Below, in pieces: positions 22,377 to 32,972 of a stretch of DNA of 64,000 nt. Position numbers and translations under genes: made by a program. The notes under the pieces were generated by a model. That model was not told where the DNA came from. It searched no databases and was given only the letters and a program-made list of their open reading frames with translations. The number at the start of each line of letters is the position of its first letter. Position 1 is the stretch's first letter. The stretch is from Muricea muricata (taxonomy: Eukaryota > Cnidaria > Anthozoa > Malacalcyonacea > Plexauridae), in the NCBI GenBank assembly GCA_963855995.1, contig OY979724.1:12322032-12386031 (forward strand), read 5' to 3'.

Positions 22377-24411
22377 TGTGTCTTTAGTGTTTGAAAATGT
22401 TATTATAAGGATTGAAATTATTGTCGTTTTCAGAGATTTTATGACTGGTTGATAGGAACAAATTTTGTGATTATTTAAGCAAGCCTATTATTGCACGAAT
22501 TATTGTGTTTTTAATGTTTAAAAATGTTATTATAAGGGCTGCTGTATTGTTTTCAGAGATTTTACGACTTTGGTTAAATAGGAACAAATTTTGTCATTAT
22601 TTAACCAAGCCTATTATTACACGAATTATTGTGTCTTTAGTGTTGGAAAATGTTATTGTAAGGATCGAAGTTACTGTTTTCAGAGATTTTATAACTTTGG
22701 TTAAATATGTACAAATTTTGTCATTGTTTAACCAAGCCCATTATTACACGAATTATTGTGTCTTTAGTGTTGGAAAATGTTATTATAAGGATTGAAGTTA
22801 CTGTTTTCAGAGATTTTATAACTTTGGTTAAATATGTACAAATTTTGTCATTATTTAACCAAGCCCATAATTACACGAATTATTGTGTCTTTAATGTTTA
22901 AAAATGTTATTATAAGGATTGAAGTTACTGTTTTCAGAGATTTTATAACTTTGGTTAAATATGTGCAAATTTTGTCATTATTTAACCAAGCCTATTATTA
23001 CACGAATTATTGTGTCTTTAGTGTTTGAAAATGTTATTATAAGGATTGAAATTATTGTTTTCAGAGATTTTATGACTTTGGTTAAATAGGTACAATTTTT
23101 GTCATTGTTTAACCAAGCCCATTATTACACGAATTATTGTGTCTTTAGTGTTGGAAAATGTTATTATAAGGATTGAAGTTACTGTTTTCAGAGATTTTAT
23201 AACTTTGGTTAAATATGTACAAATTTTGTCATTGTTTAACCAAGCCCATTATTACACGAATTTTTGTGTCTTTAATGTTTAAAAATGTTATTATAAGGAT
23301 TGAAGTTACTGTTTTTAGAGATTTTATAACTTTGGTTAAATATGTGCAAATTTTGTCATTGTTTAACCAAGCCCATTATTACACGAAATATTTTGTCTTT
23401 AATGTTTAAAAATGTTATTATAAGGATTGAAGTTACTGTTTTCAGAGATTTTATAACTTTGGTTAAATATGTACAAATTTTGTCATTGTTTAACCAAGCC
23501 CATTATTACACGAATTATTTTGTCTTTAATGTTTAAAAATGTTATTATAAGGATTGAAGTTACTGTTTTCAGATATTTTATAACTTTGGTTAAATATGTA
23601 CAAATTTTGTCATTGTTTAACCAAGCCCATGATTACACGAATTATTGTGTCTTTAGTGTTGGAAAATGTTATTATAAGGATTGAAGTTACTGTTTTCAGA
23701 GATTTTATAACTTTGGTTAAATATGTACAAATTTTGTCATTGTTTAACCAAGCCCATTATTACACGAATTATTGTGTCTTTAATGTTTAAAAATGTTATT
23801 ATAAGGATTGAAGTTACTGTTTTCAGAGATTTTATAACTTTGGTTAAATATGTACAAATTTTGTCAATGTTTAACCAAGCCCATTATTACACGAATTATT
23901 TTGTCTTTAATGTTTAAAAATGTTATTATAAGGATTGAAGTTACTGTTTTCAGAGATTTTATAACTTTGGTTAAATATGTACAAATTTGGTCATTGTTTA
24001 ACCAAGCCCATTATTACACGAATTATTGTGTTTTTAGTGTTGGAAAATGTTATTATAAGGATTGAAGTTACTGTTTTCAGAGATTTTATAACTTTGGTTA
24101 AATATGTGCAAATTTGGTCATTGTTTAACCAAGCCCATTATTACACGAATTATTGTGTTTTTAGTGTTGGAAAATGTTATTATAAGGATTGAAGTTACTG
24201 TTTTCAGAGATTTTATAACTTTGGTTAAATATGTACAAATTTTGTCATTGTTTAACGAAGCCTATTATTACACGAATTATTGTGTCTTTAGTGTTGGAAA
24301 ATGTTGTTGTAAGGGCTGCTGTTAGTGCTGTATTGTTTTCAGAGATTTTATGAGTTTGGTTAAACATGATCAAATTTTGTCATTATTTAACCAAGCCTAT
24401 TATTACACGAA
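22377..24411 (+). repeat. 127-bp tandem array, forward part
   Basis: About 16 head-to-tail copies of a 127-bp unit. Landmarks ATGTTATTATAAGGATTGAA, TTTTCAGAGATTTTATAACT and TATTACACGAATTATTGTGT recur every 127 bp. Each unit contains GGTTAAA...TTTAACC, a short inverted repeat around about 22 bases. The overlapping 64-73 codon frames repeat every 127 bp (not a multiple of three) and are artefacts. The central copies are the most alike, suggesting recent unequal exchange. Confidence 0.95.
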
Positions 24412-25386
24412 TTATTGATCATGTTTAATCAAAGTCATAAAATCTCTGAAAACAATACAGCAGTCCTTATAATAACATTTTTAAACACTAAAGACACAAT
24501 AATTCGTGTAATAATAGGCTTGGTTAAATAATGACAAAATTTGATCATGTTTAACCAAACTCATAAAATCTCTGAAAACAATACAGCAGCCGTTATAATA
24601 ACATTTTCCAACACTAAAGACACAATAATTCGTGCAATAATAGGCTTGGTTAAATAATCACAAAAATTGTTCCTATTCAACCAAAGTCATAAAATCTCTG
24701 AAAACAATAATTTCAATCCTTATAATAACATTTTCAAACACTAAATACATAATAATTCGTGTAATAATAGGCTTGGTTAAATAATGACAAAATTTATACC
24801 TATTTAACCAAAGTCATAAAATCTCTGAAAACAATAATTTCAATCCTTATAATAACATTTTCCAACACTAAAGACACAATAATTCGTGTAATAATAGGCT
24901 TGGTTAAATAATGACAAAATTTGATCATGTTTAACCAAACTCATAAAATCTCTGAAAACAGTAATTTCAATCCTTATAATAACATTTTCCAACACTAAAG
25001 ACACAATAATTCGTGTAATAATAGGCTTGGTTAAATAATGACAAAATTTGTTCCTATTTAACCAAAGTCGTAAAATCTCTGAAAACAATACAGCAGCCCT
25101 TATAATAACATTTTTAAACATTAAAAACACAATAATTCGTGCAATAATAGGCTTGCTTAAATAATCACAAAATTTGTTCCTATTCAACCAGTCATAAAAT
25201 CTCTGAAAACGACAATAATTTCAATCCTTATAATAACATTTTCAAACACTAAATACATAATAATTCGTGTAATGATAGGCTTGGTTAAACAATGACAAAA
25301 TTTGTTCCTATTTAACCGAAGTCATAAAATCTCTGAAAACAATAATTTCAATCCTTATAATAACATTTTCCAATACTAAAGACACA
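24412..25386 (-). repeat. 127-bp tandem array, reverse part
   Basis: About eight copies of the same unit in the opposite direction. The turn is at about 24411, 530 bp right of the symmetry centre of the arms (about 23882), because the forward array is longer by about eight units. The outermost reverse units carry the GTTCCTATT variant, mirroring the outermost forward units (AATAGGAAC). Confidence 0.95.
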
Positions 25387-28218
25387 TGCATGGCCACAAT
25401 GACCATTTGAACTTTGAAGTAAAGATAAGAAATCAAGTGGCATGCATGCAAAAACCGAGTTAACATATAACCAAGGCCAGATTTTGGAGAAATTGTAAGG
25501 GAATGTGGGGTTTTTTTTGGGGAGGTGTGCACCTCTCCTATTCCCAGAGGAGGCGCGCACCTCTCCCAAAATTCGGTCTTGTATACAACTACATTTATGT
25601 AACCATGCATTTTGGAGAGGGAGAATATTATCTTAAGCGCTTAAGAGTGAGTACTAGGCTAGTAGCGAGAAAAAGGTATGTTGAAAATTGAATAATATAT
25701 GTATGAGGTAAGCAAAAATATATGGTACATGCACTGTTTTTCGTAATAAGATTATTATATTGTATTTTGATTTATAAATAAATCTGAACACAAGATAAGA
25801 AGAAATTATTTATTAAATTCTATTATTAACAAAAACCGTATTCGTTTGACTAATTACGGTATATTTAGTATAAGATAAATGAACATTTAATTAGACCTGA
25901 TTTTGACTAACAAGATGAACATAAGCACACGGTTAAAAAACAAAGAAATCAACAGTACCGAAATGTGCGTCGGAACAAAAACAAATTTTAAAGAAAATTC
26001 TTTCAGCATTTTTTCGCAAAATTCACTGGAAACGTTATCCCTTTTTATTTTACTGATGCTCATGCTGCCAACAAAAACCAGGTCATATGCGCAGTATACT
26101 GGCGAGTACACAAGCCAAAGTTTATAACGAATTTGAAAGAGAAATGTCAATCAATTGACGATTTTATGAACACTTTCATGGTTCGTGGATATGACGTCGT
26201 ATATTAGCATAGAACATGAGAGACTGGCACGTATCCAGTTGCACATCTGTTTATCCTTAATCCATGGCTTTACAGCACATCCATTGTGTGTCTTTTTACA
26301 GTTCCTTTCTTTTCCTAAAACAGCTTCCAGACGTTTTGTTGGAATTTATGTTGTGCATTTTCGTGGATGACTGAATTGTCCAAATATGACTGTGCAGGCC
26401 AGATCCTTTGGTGAATGCATACTTTACAGGACTGAAATGTTGGTCCGGCCAAACAATATTTACCATGCAGGCAATTGTGTGAATTTGTTTCTCAGCCTCA
26501 GAGACTAAAAATAATTATCAAATATTAATTACTGATAATTGGGGGGGGGGGGGGGTGCATGCTCATATATTTCCATTCTGCACAATCTCTGCACAGACTA
26601 AATCTCATGAAGTTTTTCAAACGTTTTTTATGCCCCAGGTTTAGCTGCTAGAATGATGGCATTGTCACAGCCAAGGAGACAAAAACATATAGGTCCCAAC
26701 ATGAGTGAGACTTATCGTTGGCTATTCTCTACTAATACTGAAGTTCCAAAGTATATAGTGACCAAACATTACTAAAGATTTCTGATTAAATAAACATTAA
26801 ACTTCTGTGGATGGCTAGATACTGTTAACTTAACCTTAATAAGACAGTTACTGAATGTTGCAAAAAGATGGCATGGGCAGAAGAATAGCATACAGGGAGT
26901 GATAAAAAATAGTCCACTTAACTAGCTTATTTTCAAACTAGCCACAGTCGGTTGCATTATTTTCACATTTTCAAATGTTTCAAACAACAGTCTTGTACCC
27001 ACAAGAAATCAATAATGTTGATTGTTCGAAAATTTTCATGTTTATGAACCTGCAGTCCAGACTGGAAAGATTATGTGCTGAGATTTAAAATACTTAATAG
27101 AAAATATATAGGGACTAAAATATAGGCAATTTAATAGAAGACATTTAATAGAAAATTTATTAGAAGACATCAAAATTGCAGCCCAATACTGTATCTTGGC
27201 TGTGCAGTACAAACAATCCACTTTGATAGGCAGTCAGATACTGTGGACTGATGACCTAGACTGGAAAGTATGGCTGTTTTTAACAAGATCTCGGGTTTCA
27301 AAAATTTCAAATGTACAGTGTGCAAACCTGTGTCAAATGCACTTCAGTGTGCATGTTAGATACCTAGCACTGGCCATATTCACCATATTCAGTATTAAGC
27401 CAAGTATGCAAACCTGAACACAACAAAAATTCTTGAGTGGCTAGTTGCCATACTTTCCAGACCATACCGGCTGATTACAAAATAAAGTCAAAAGAGACTT
27501 ACTTGTGGGTTTTATATAGGACTATAATTGTAGGTTGAATACAATCTCGAATTTTTACCTGCCTGTTTGCCATCACATGATCACTACATGCAATGAATTA
27601 CTAACCTTCGTGACTAGACAGACAATACTTATTATTTAAAGTACAGTGCTTCATAAAAATTTCCAGCACTGATAAAATTGATAATCTCAAATGTGAGATC
27701 ATGACATGTGAAAATTATCGCTTTTCAAACAATCAACTAATAGCTTCTGGATGTTTTATATTAGTAGAAAACACTGTAGTTTATATAATAAACAGAAAAA
27801 TACATGGTGCTAGGAAATGCCCTCGTTCGCTGCACTCACTCTTAGGATATCATGTTCAACACTCGAAATAAATCTGGTATCTCTGCGACTCCGCGCACCA
27901 TTTTAATATTATTAATATCATCCAATATCCGTACGTATATTAAACTGGTGAAATTCATAAACAAACCACGTAGTCGTACAGTCTGTACTCAGAAAAAATA
28001 TTACCAATTCTATTTACCTCGCTACTTTCCGTCGATTCATGAATATTCAAACCCTCATTATTAGAAAGCTCATCCATATCTAATCCATATCATCCAATAT
28101 CTTCCATATTCATATTTTGACTCTTGTTAGAAAAGGAAGCCATGTTGAAATTACTTACCAGTACCTTTGATCGCGTTTAGCTTAGTAACCATGCCTTGGT
28201 TTCTGTTGTTGGTTTTTA
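25387..28218. repeat. Right palindrome arm
   Basis: Reverse complement of the left arm without the hAT-like element and without the 225-bp MITE. It therefore preserves both empty target sites and serves as the reference for the pre-insertion sequence. Confidence 0.9.
28018..28143 (-). pseudogene. Possible fossil first exon, right arm
   Basis: Uninterrupted counterpart of 19391-19514: ATG at 28143, TGA at codon 18, and a GTAAAT donor-like hexamer right after codon 42. The same stop in both arms shows that the frame was already broken when the arms were copied or homogenised. Confidence 0.25.
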
Positions 28219-28708
28219 TAGAGCCGGATTGATGACAGCTTTACCTATTAAATTTGTTGGAATTAGGCATAATTGCATCCGGAGAAACGCACAAATTTTG
28301 TGCGTTTGACACCTTTTTTCGGCCGTGCGGATTCTCATGAGATTCATGTTTCGCTACATAATACATCATTGCATAAATACTGCCGATGTAAAGATAACAA
28401 TTGTTTATGAATCTCTTGTAAGCCTTCTATCCGCAAACTATACTATCCTTCCTTTGTCTTTATTTTGAAATATTCTAATCTCGGAAACTTTAGTAACCCT
28501 TGTGAAACCCTTGTGATGCTTGTAACCCCCATATGTCTGTAATCTTAGTAATCCTTGTAAAATCTGTTATCTTTAATGCCTAACGCCTGTAAAAGAACTT
28601 TTTGAGCGTCTTTTGCCTTTTGACCGTCTTTTCTCTATAATTTTTTGTGCTCGTTCGCCTATATAATGAGTCATTTTGTGCTCGTTTTCCTTATATCGAG
28701 TCATTTTT
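28219..28708. repeat. Flank with CTCGTT-type satellite
   Basis: Contains a 23-bp palindrome (28285-28307, AAACGCACAAA/TTTGTGCGTTT), a TGTAATCTTAGTAATCCTTG-type nonamer repeat (about 28490-28600), then TTTTGAGCGTC and units of TTTTTGTGCTCGTT..CCTATATAATGAGTCA up to 28708. The same succession occurs at 38440-38760. The LINE is inserted in this repeat. Confidence 0.7.
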
Positions 28709-28850
28709 GTTATTATTATTATTATTATTAAACTTATTTACAAACAATAGCCCTTCAGCTTATCTGCTGCTTTTAAAGGGGTTGTTTTAAAAAGTATAAA
28801 TCAAAGTAAGATTAAATATTTACAGGATAATTAAGAGACTACAGTTTTAT

Positions 28851-28909
28851 TTACAATGTGTGTTCAGATACTTGACCGACATGTAAGTGATTATCGAGTT
28901 TAATTTTAA
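28851..28909 (-). pseudogene. LINE ORF2, C-terminal end
   Basis: Joining this stretch to 31573 onward across a single TTAA continues the ORF2 frame in phase: RSF is followed by KIKLDNHLHVGQVSEHTL and a TAA stop at 28851-28853. This shows that the TTAA element landed in coding sequence and that its terminal repeat supplied the false ending KGHWQ to the interrupted frame. Confidence 0.85.
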
Positions 28910-29034
28910 AGGACATTGGCAATAAATTTTTTTATGCTATTATCTTTCACCCAAATTGTTTCTTTCTCGAGATATCTCACCCTAAATATTTAGTTCGTCC
29001 GCCATCTTGGATCGATTTTTAAAAAAATTATCTT

Positions 29035-29757
29035 TTGGGTCACATGACCCGTGTGACGTCAGGTGCAGGGGAGAGCAAATTAAACAAACATACTTTATTA
29101 GACGCATTTCGGGATTTCGTACTTCTAGTGAAGAATTTTGTGCTTTTCGATTATTCGAATGGAAAATACCACAAGAATCAAGTAGTTCAGGTATTACCCT
29201 ATCAATTTGAACCTGAACCGGGCTTACAAACAAGCAATAGCGGTGACGAGAGCGACTCGGAAGAAGAGAGTGCCGAATCGTCTGACGAGGAAATCGACCA
29301 TGTGTTTGAGGCAAAAAATGCTTGGCGCCTTGAAAGCCTGAGCTGGTGTAAATGTGGGCATTGCACATTGAAACCAAAGGCTATAGAATCGTTTTGTTGC
29401 TACGAGAAAGCGTTAGAATATGATGAGTATGACGCATTGTTGAAGGAAGCCGAAGCACAAGGGGGCAAGTGTTGACAACACAATGAACACATGCAGATTT
29501 TGAGCCGAACATGCTGTCAGAAGCGGTATTAAAAATAGACATTTGTCGCTATCTTGAGGATAACTGGCCCTTGGATGACGAAGATTTGGACAAAATGCTC
29601 AAACTTTATAGACTGTTTGCGTTGGGTGTTTCAGATTTTGGGTAAAAGGAACCGAAGGCCACTTCCTGCATGTGTTTACACAAGAATCAGAGAACGATTC
29701 TCATCGCATGACGGCCTTTATACTCATTTTAAATATGGCAAAAAATGGAAACGGTAA
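29035..29757 (+). pseudogene. P2X7 intracellular-type domain protein, broken
   Basis: The first frame (29035-29475, 146 codons) has PYQFEPEPG at about residues 55-63, an acidic Ser/Asp/Glu stretch (69-87), then WCKCGHC at 104-110 and a CC pair at 121-122. This is the pattern of the zinc-binding ballast domain at the C-terminus of vertebrate P2X7 receptors (Pfam P2RX7_C), which also occurs as stand-alone proteins in invertebrates. After a frameshift and stop near 29470-29505 the domain continues (FEPNMLSEAVLKIDICRYL). After another shift near 29635 it ends with RNRRPLPACV..IR and DGLYTHFKYG before TAA at 29757. There is no P2X channel part and no membrane segment. The start codon is uncertain, because the frame is already open in the TIR. 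Confidence 0.75.
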
Positions 29758-30060
29758 GCTTTTTTTTGTATTTTTACTGTATAAGACAGTTAAGTGTAGG
29801 CTTTCCAAATTTTTGAAATTTGGCCAACTTTGTGCTAACATATGAAGCATTTCAACCATGAGATATTAACTCGTTTGCTGTTGACAGCGTTGAAATGTTT
29901 TTATGTCGAAGATGTTCCATGTACTAAATCAGCTTTAATGTGCATACAATCCCCAAATTAATTTCTAAAATGTTAGTTTATAAAGTTGTTCATCATATAG
30001 ATCTGCCTCACTCACGATTTTTACACTTCTCAACTTTACAATTACATTTTGTGTCGCACA

Positions 30061-30330
30061 TTAAATCTTCACCCCTACAACTGCATTTTTGGTGGCACAT
30101 TTTCCTTGACAAGCACACGGTTTCTTAGCTGATTGTCTCTCTGTAATTGCAGGTAAAGCTGGCTTGCTGAACCGAGATTTTCGACTGGCCACCACTTGCT
30201 CCTTTGATGGACGTTCCTTCCCTTCTAAATACTGCTCAACAAGTGATTTTGGTTCAACAGGTAGCACTTCATTGGCATAGACTTTAGCTTTCCTCAGTGT
30301 TGTACCTACTCCTAAGGTGAACAGCTTCTT
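30061..30330 (-). CDS. Unidentified frame with CxCxGKC end
   Basis: Open frame, without a clear start, running from about 30330 to a stop at 30061. An ATG occurs at 30267 but the frame is open upstream of it. It is Lys/Arg/Ser-rich in the middle and ends KPCACQGKCATKNAVV. The CACQGKC cluster resembles the start of cysteine-rich tails seen in some transposon proteins, but the following cysteines are absent. It lies inside the TTAA element, opposite to the P2X7-type pseudogene. The function is unknown and the frame is probably decayed. Confidence 0.35.
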   Translation of the reverse strand, partial: KKLFTLGVGTTLRKAKVYANEVLPVEPKSLVEQYLEGKERPSKEQVVASRKSRFSKPALPAITERQSAKKPCACQGKCATKNAVVGVKI

Positions 30331-31370
30331 GTATCAGATTGTGTTTGTAATGCTATATTGAATTGGTTGTAATGTCGTGTTGAATAAACGAAAATAAGAA
30401 AAAACGAAAATAAGAAAAAACGAAAAACAGTCCCCATTGTTGTTGTTGAACCAGCGAACGGGAGATTCTGACAGTTTAACCGAACTAGTGCGAAGGATTT
30501 CCAACAAAAACCTAGGAGGTCCGTAGAACTGACGCTATTCTATGTGTGACCTGTAACGATTATGTTAATAGCTACTAAAACGAATTCGCATTGCTATTAT
30601 TTGCGCGTGGTCATATGTAAATCATGCAAAGTCATAGTAAACGCTCTAGACGGCTAGAGTACAAATGTAGAGAAGTTATCATAGATAAAACAGATTCTAA
30701 CTGGAAGTATTAGTGTGTTATTTGAGAGTCTCGTACGTTACACACCTACTAAATGACCTCCAAGCAAGCAATAATGAAGGTGTTTATATAACACGAATGC
30801 AAAGAATTAAAACATATTGTACTCAGTCGTTACTATATAGCTAGTAGCTATTACTGTATTAGACAATAAATAGTGTTCAATGAGCTACATCCTCAGAGCT
30901 ATATATAATGAATAAACATAAGTTGTATCTGTATATATTACAAACGGTAAAAATTGAACTTGACCTGGTATTTTGAGCTACATCCTGTTGAGCTACATCC
31001 CGCAACATTGTAAAAGCGCCCAAATTATAACGTTACATCAACAGAACAGATAAACATTTAGTGTCTGGTAATTAGTCATAGCACATCACAGCCGTCACAG
31101 AGTAGCCCTGACCGCCGATAACGGTATGATAAAAGTCTACAAAGTACGCGAGCATATCAATTAATTGGCATAGTACCGGTGATGAAAGTGCTTTTACCGT
31201 CGAAATCAACGCATTTATTTTAGAAACACAGATGAAACACATAGTACAGTAGTGGCACTAAATATTTACGCAGTTATACAAAAACAATTCGGGTTCATCT
31301 GTATTTTTTGGATCAAAATCGTCTTAGAATGTATTTGTTCTAATACTATCGTATATTGATATTATTTCGT
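30331..31370. other. Interior of the TTAA element, non-coding
   Basis: AT-rich sequence with a recurring GAGCTACATCC word (30880-31010) and no frame of note. A transposase gene would be expected in an autonomous element; none is visible. Confidence 0.4.
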
Positions 31371-31568
31371 TCCCCTGCACCTGACGTCACAAATTTATTT
31401 CCGCATAAATTAGCATACCCGTTTTTTTCAAGATGGCCGACGAAATTAGAAAGTTTTACGATATTTCTAAGCAACTAAACGCGATGGACAAGTGAAAATA
31501 CGTAATTAAGTATTCCGTACGTATGTGTAATAGATATAAAGAATAAAAAAATCTATTGCCAATGTCCT

Positions 31569-32785
31569 TTAAAAGAGCGCATCGACAGCCGGTCATGAAT
31601 ATCTAAGATTTCATTAGGCAGTGCATTCCAGGCGGAAGCTCCTCGATATGAAAATGATTTTTTCACAAAAGATCTTTTGGGTTTATCAAGAATTAGTTTT
31701 CGCCCGTTGCTCCGCATTTGGTGATTTGCGTTTTCGCAATAAGAGAACATATCACTGATGCAGTTCGGCGCTGTTCCGCGGATAGCCTTAAACGTAAGCA
31801 AAAGTTCTCTTTTTTTTCAAAACAATTTCCATTGGATTCCAACCTAGATTTTGAAAGATTGTTTTTGATCTTATTTCGTAATTCGATCCGGTAATTATAC
31901 GAGCAGCTCGCTTTTGCATTTTATAAAGTTTATCTAATTTTGTTTTGCTCCCATCATTCCAAACTACCGAACAATATAAAAAGTAAGGAACTACCAGGGA
32001 ATTGTAAATACGGAGTAAGTCATTGTGAGGTACGTATGGTTTTGCCTTTCTTAGCAGGGCTATTGCACTCGAGATTTTTTTGCATTGCTCGTCAACATGT
32101 TCTGTCCACTTTAGTTCATTATCAATTATAATACCTAGGATTTTCTTTTGCTTAACTTGCTTAATAGTGGATCCGTTTATATGTATACAAAAGTTTGTGC
32201 GAAATTGGCTAAGTTTTCCCTTGGAGGCTATTAGCATAAATTCGGTTTTACTAGTATTCAAGGTTAACTTATTTGCTTTTAACCAATCATTAACATGGGA
32301 TAGGTCAGCATTTAGTTTATGCTCAATTTCGGCTGGGGTTTTTCCTGCGCATGATAGATTAGTGTCGTCAGCAAACATGGAAGCTTGAGTGTATTTAAGG
32401 CACGCTGGTAAATCATTTATATACAATGAGAATAGCAAAGGTCCCAAATTGGAACCCTGTGGTACTCCACATTTGACTGTTTCTTGTTCTGACTTAGTAT
32501 TATTGATTACGCAGACTTGTTTCCTGTTGTTTAAATAAGATGCCAATAGTTTTAGAGATATTCCCCTTATACCATATTGGTGTAGTTTTCTTAAGAGGAT
32601 AGAATGATCGACCGTATCGAATGCTTTTTTAAGGTCTAGAAAAAGCACTCCATTTGCCAACCCTTTATCCATATTATGTAGCCATTGGTCTGTACAATTT
32701 AGGGGCGCAGTTTCTGTTGAATGATTTGGTCTAAAGCCTGATTGCTGTTTACAAATGATGTCATTGTCATTAACGTATGAACTTA
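31569..32785 (-). pseudogene. LINE ORF2, reverse transcriptase (palm and thumb)
   Basis: The minus-strand frame reads upstream past the ATG at 32672 to about 32780 (QQSGFRPNHSTETA is visible near 32740). Counting from that ATG: LDLKKAFD at 12-19 (motif A), GVPQGS at 69-74 (motif B), FADD at 100-103 (motif C, catalytic aspartates), LNTSKTE at 138-144, and KILGIIID..LKWTEHVD later. One extra base in an A8 run near 31813 shifts the frame. The thumb continues as LTFKAIRGTAPNC...RGASAWNALPNEI to the TTAA insertion. Catalytic residues are intact, but the protein is interrupted. Confidence 0.9.
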
Positions 32786-32789
32786 ATAT

Positions 32790-32968
32790 GACTCCCTACT
32801 ACATATCTTTAATCTTGTACTAGACACTGGAGTATTCCCGGATGACCTAAAACTTGCTAAAATAACACCTATTTATAAAGAAGGTGACAAGGCAGAGTGT
32901 GGGAATTATCGACCAATATCTGTAGTTCCCACTGTTGCCAAAATTCTTGAAAAGATTATATACGACCA
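32790..32968 (+). pseudogene. LINE ORF2, inverted RT segment
   Basis: On the plus strand, opposite to the rest of the LINE, the frame reads HIFNLVLDTGVFPDD, then KITPIYKEGDKAECGNYRPI and KILEKIIYDQY. This is the RT fingers region that belongs between the endonuclease piece ending near 36271 and the palm piece starting near 32785. Both boundaries lie at ATAT (32786-32789 and 32969-32972). A few bases are ambiguous at each join. Confidence 0.85.
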
Positions 32969-32972
32969 ATAT

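Larger units (their letters stand above)
18657..28218. repeat. Giant palindrome (inverted duplication)
   Basis: Left arm 19319-22376 and right arm 25387-28215 are reverse complements at what looks like more than 99 percent identity, with only scattered single-base differences (for example near 20377 and 21472). Paired coordinates sum to about 47764 for the whole arm inside 19740. Outside that they sum to 47534 because of a 225-bp left-arm insertion. The centre is a head-to-head 127-bp tandem array. Homology stops at AAAAACCAAC; no target duplication flanks the whole structure. A foldback-type transposon, an inverted segmental duplication, or an assembly join of two haplotypes could each explain it. 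Confidence 0.9.
28910..31568. mobile_element. TTAA-flanked DNA transposon
   Basis: 2659 bp between TTAA duplications (28906-28909 and 31569-31572). TIRs start AGGACATTGGCAATA and extend, with divergence, to about 200 bp. At both ends a GCCATCTTG word is followed by TGACGTCAGGTGCAGGGGA. TTAA targets are used by Kolobok and piggyBac superfamilies; no transposase is recognisable, so I do not choose. It carries a P2X7-type domain pseudogene on the plus strand and a short unidentified frame on the minus strand. The LINE gives an independent check of both boundaries. Confidence 0.85.

Noticed and set aside
22505..25187. Chain of overlapping 64-115 codon frames on both strands
   Set aside because: They recur every 127 bp with the tandem unit. 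127 is not divisible by three, so each is a separate accidental frame, not a repeat protein.
18657..28218. A Polinton/Maverick or other large coding transposon
   Set aside because: No integrase, polymerase B, capsid or protease motif in any frame, and no 6-bp target duplication at the edges.
29035..29757. A P2X receptor channel gene
   Set aside because: Only the intracellular cysteine domain is present. There is no transmembrane or ectodomain coding sequence nearby, and the frame is broken.
32790..32968. Twin-priming inversion of the LINE 5' end
   Set aside because: Sequence upstream (endonuclease, ORF1) keeps the same orientation as the 3' part. Only an internal segment is inverted.
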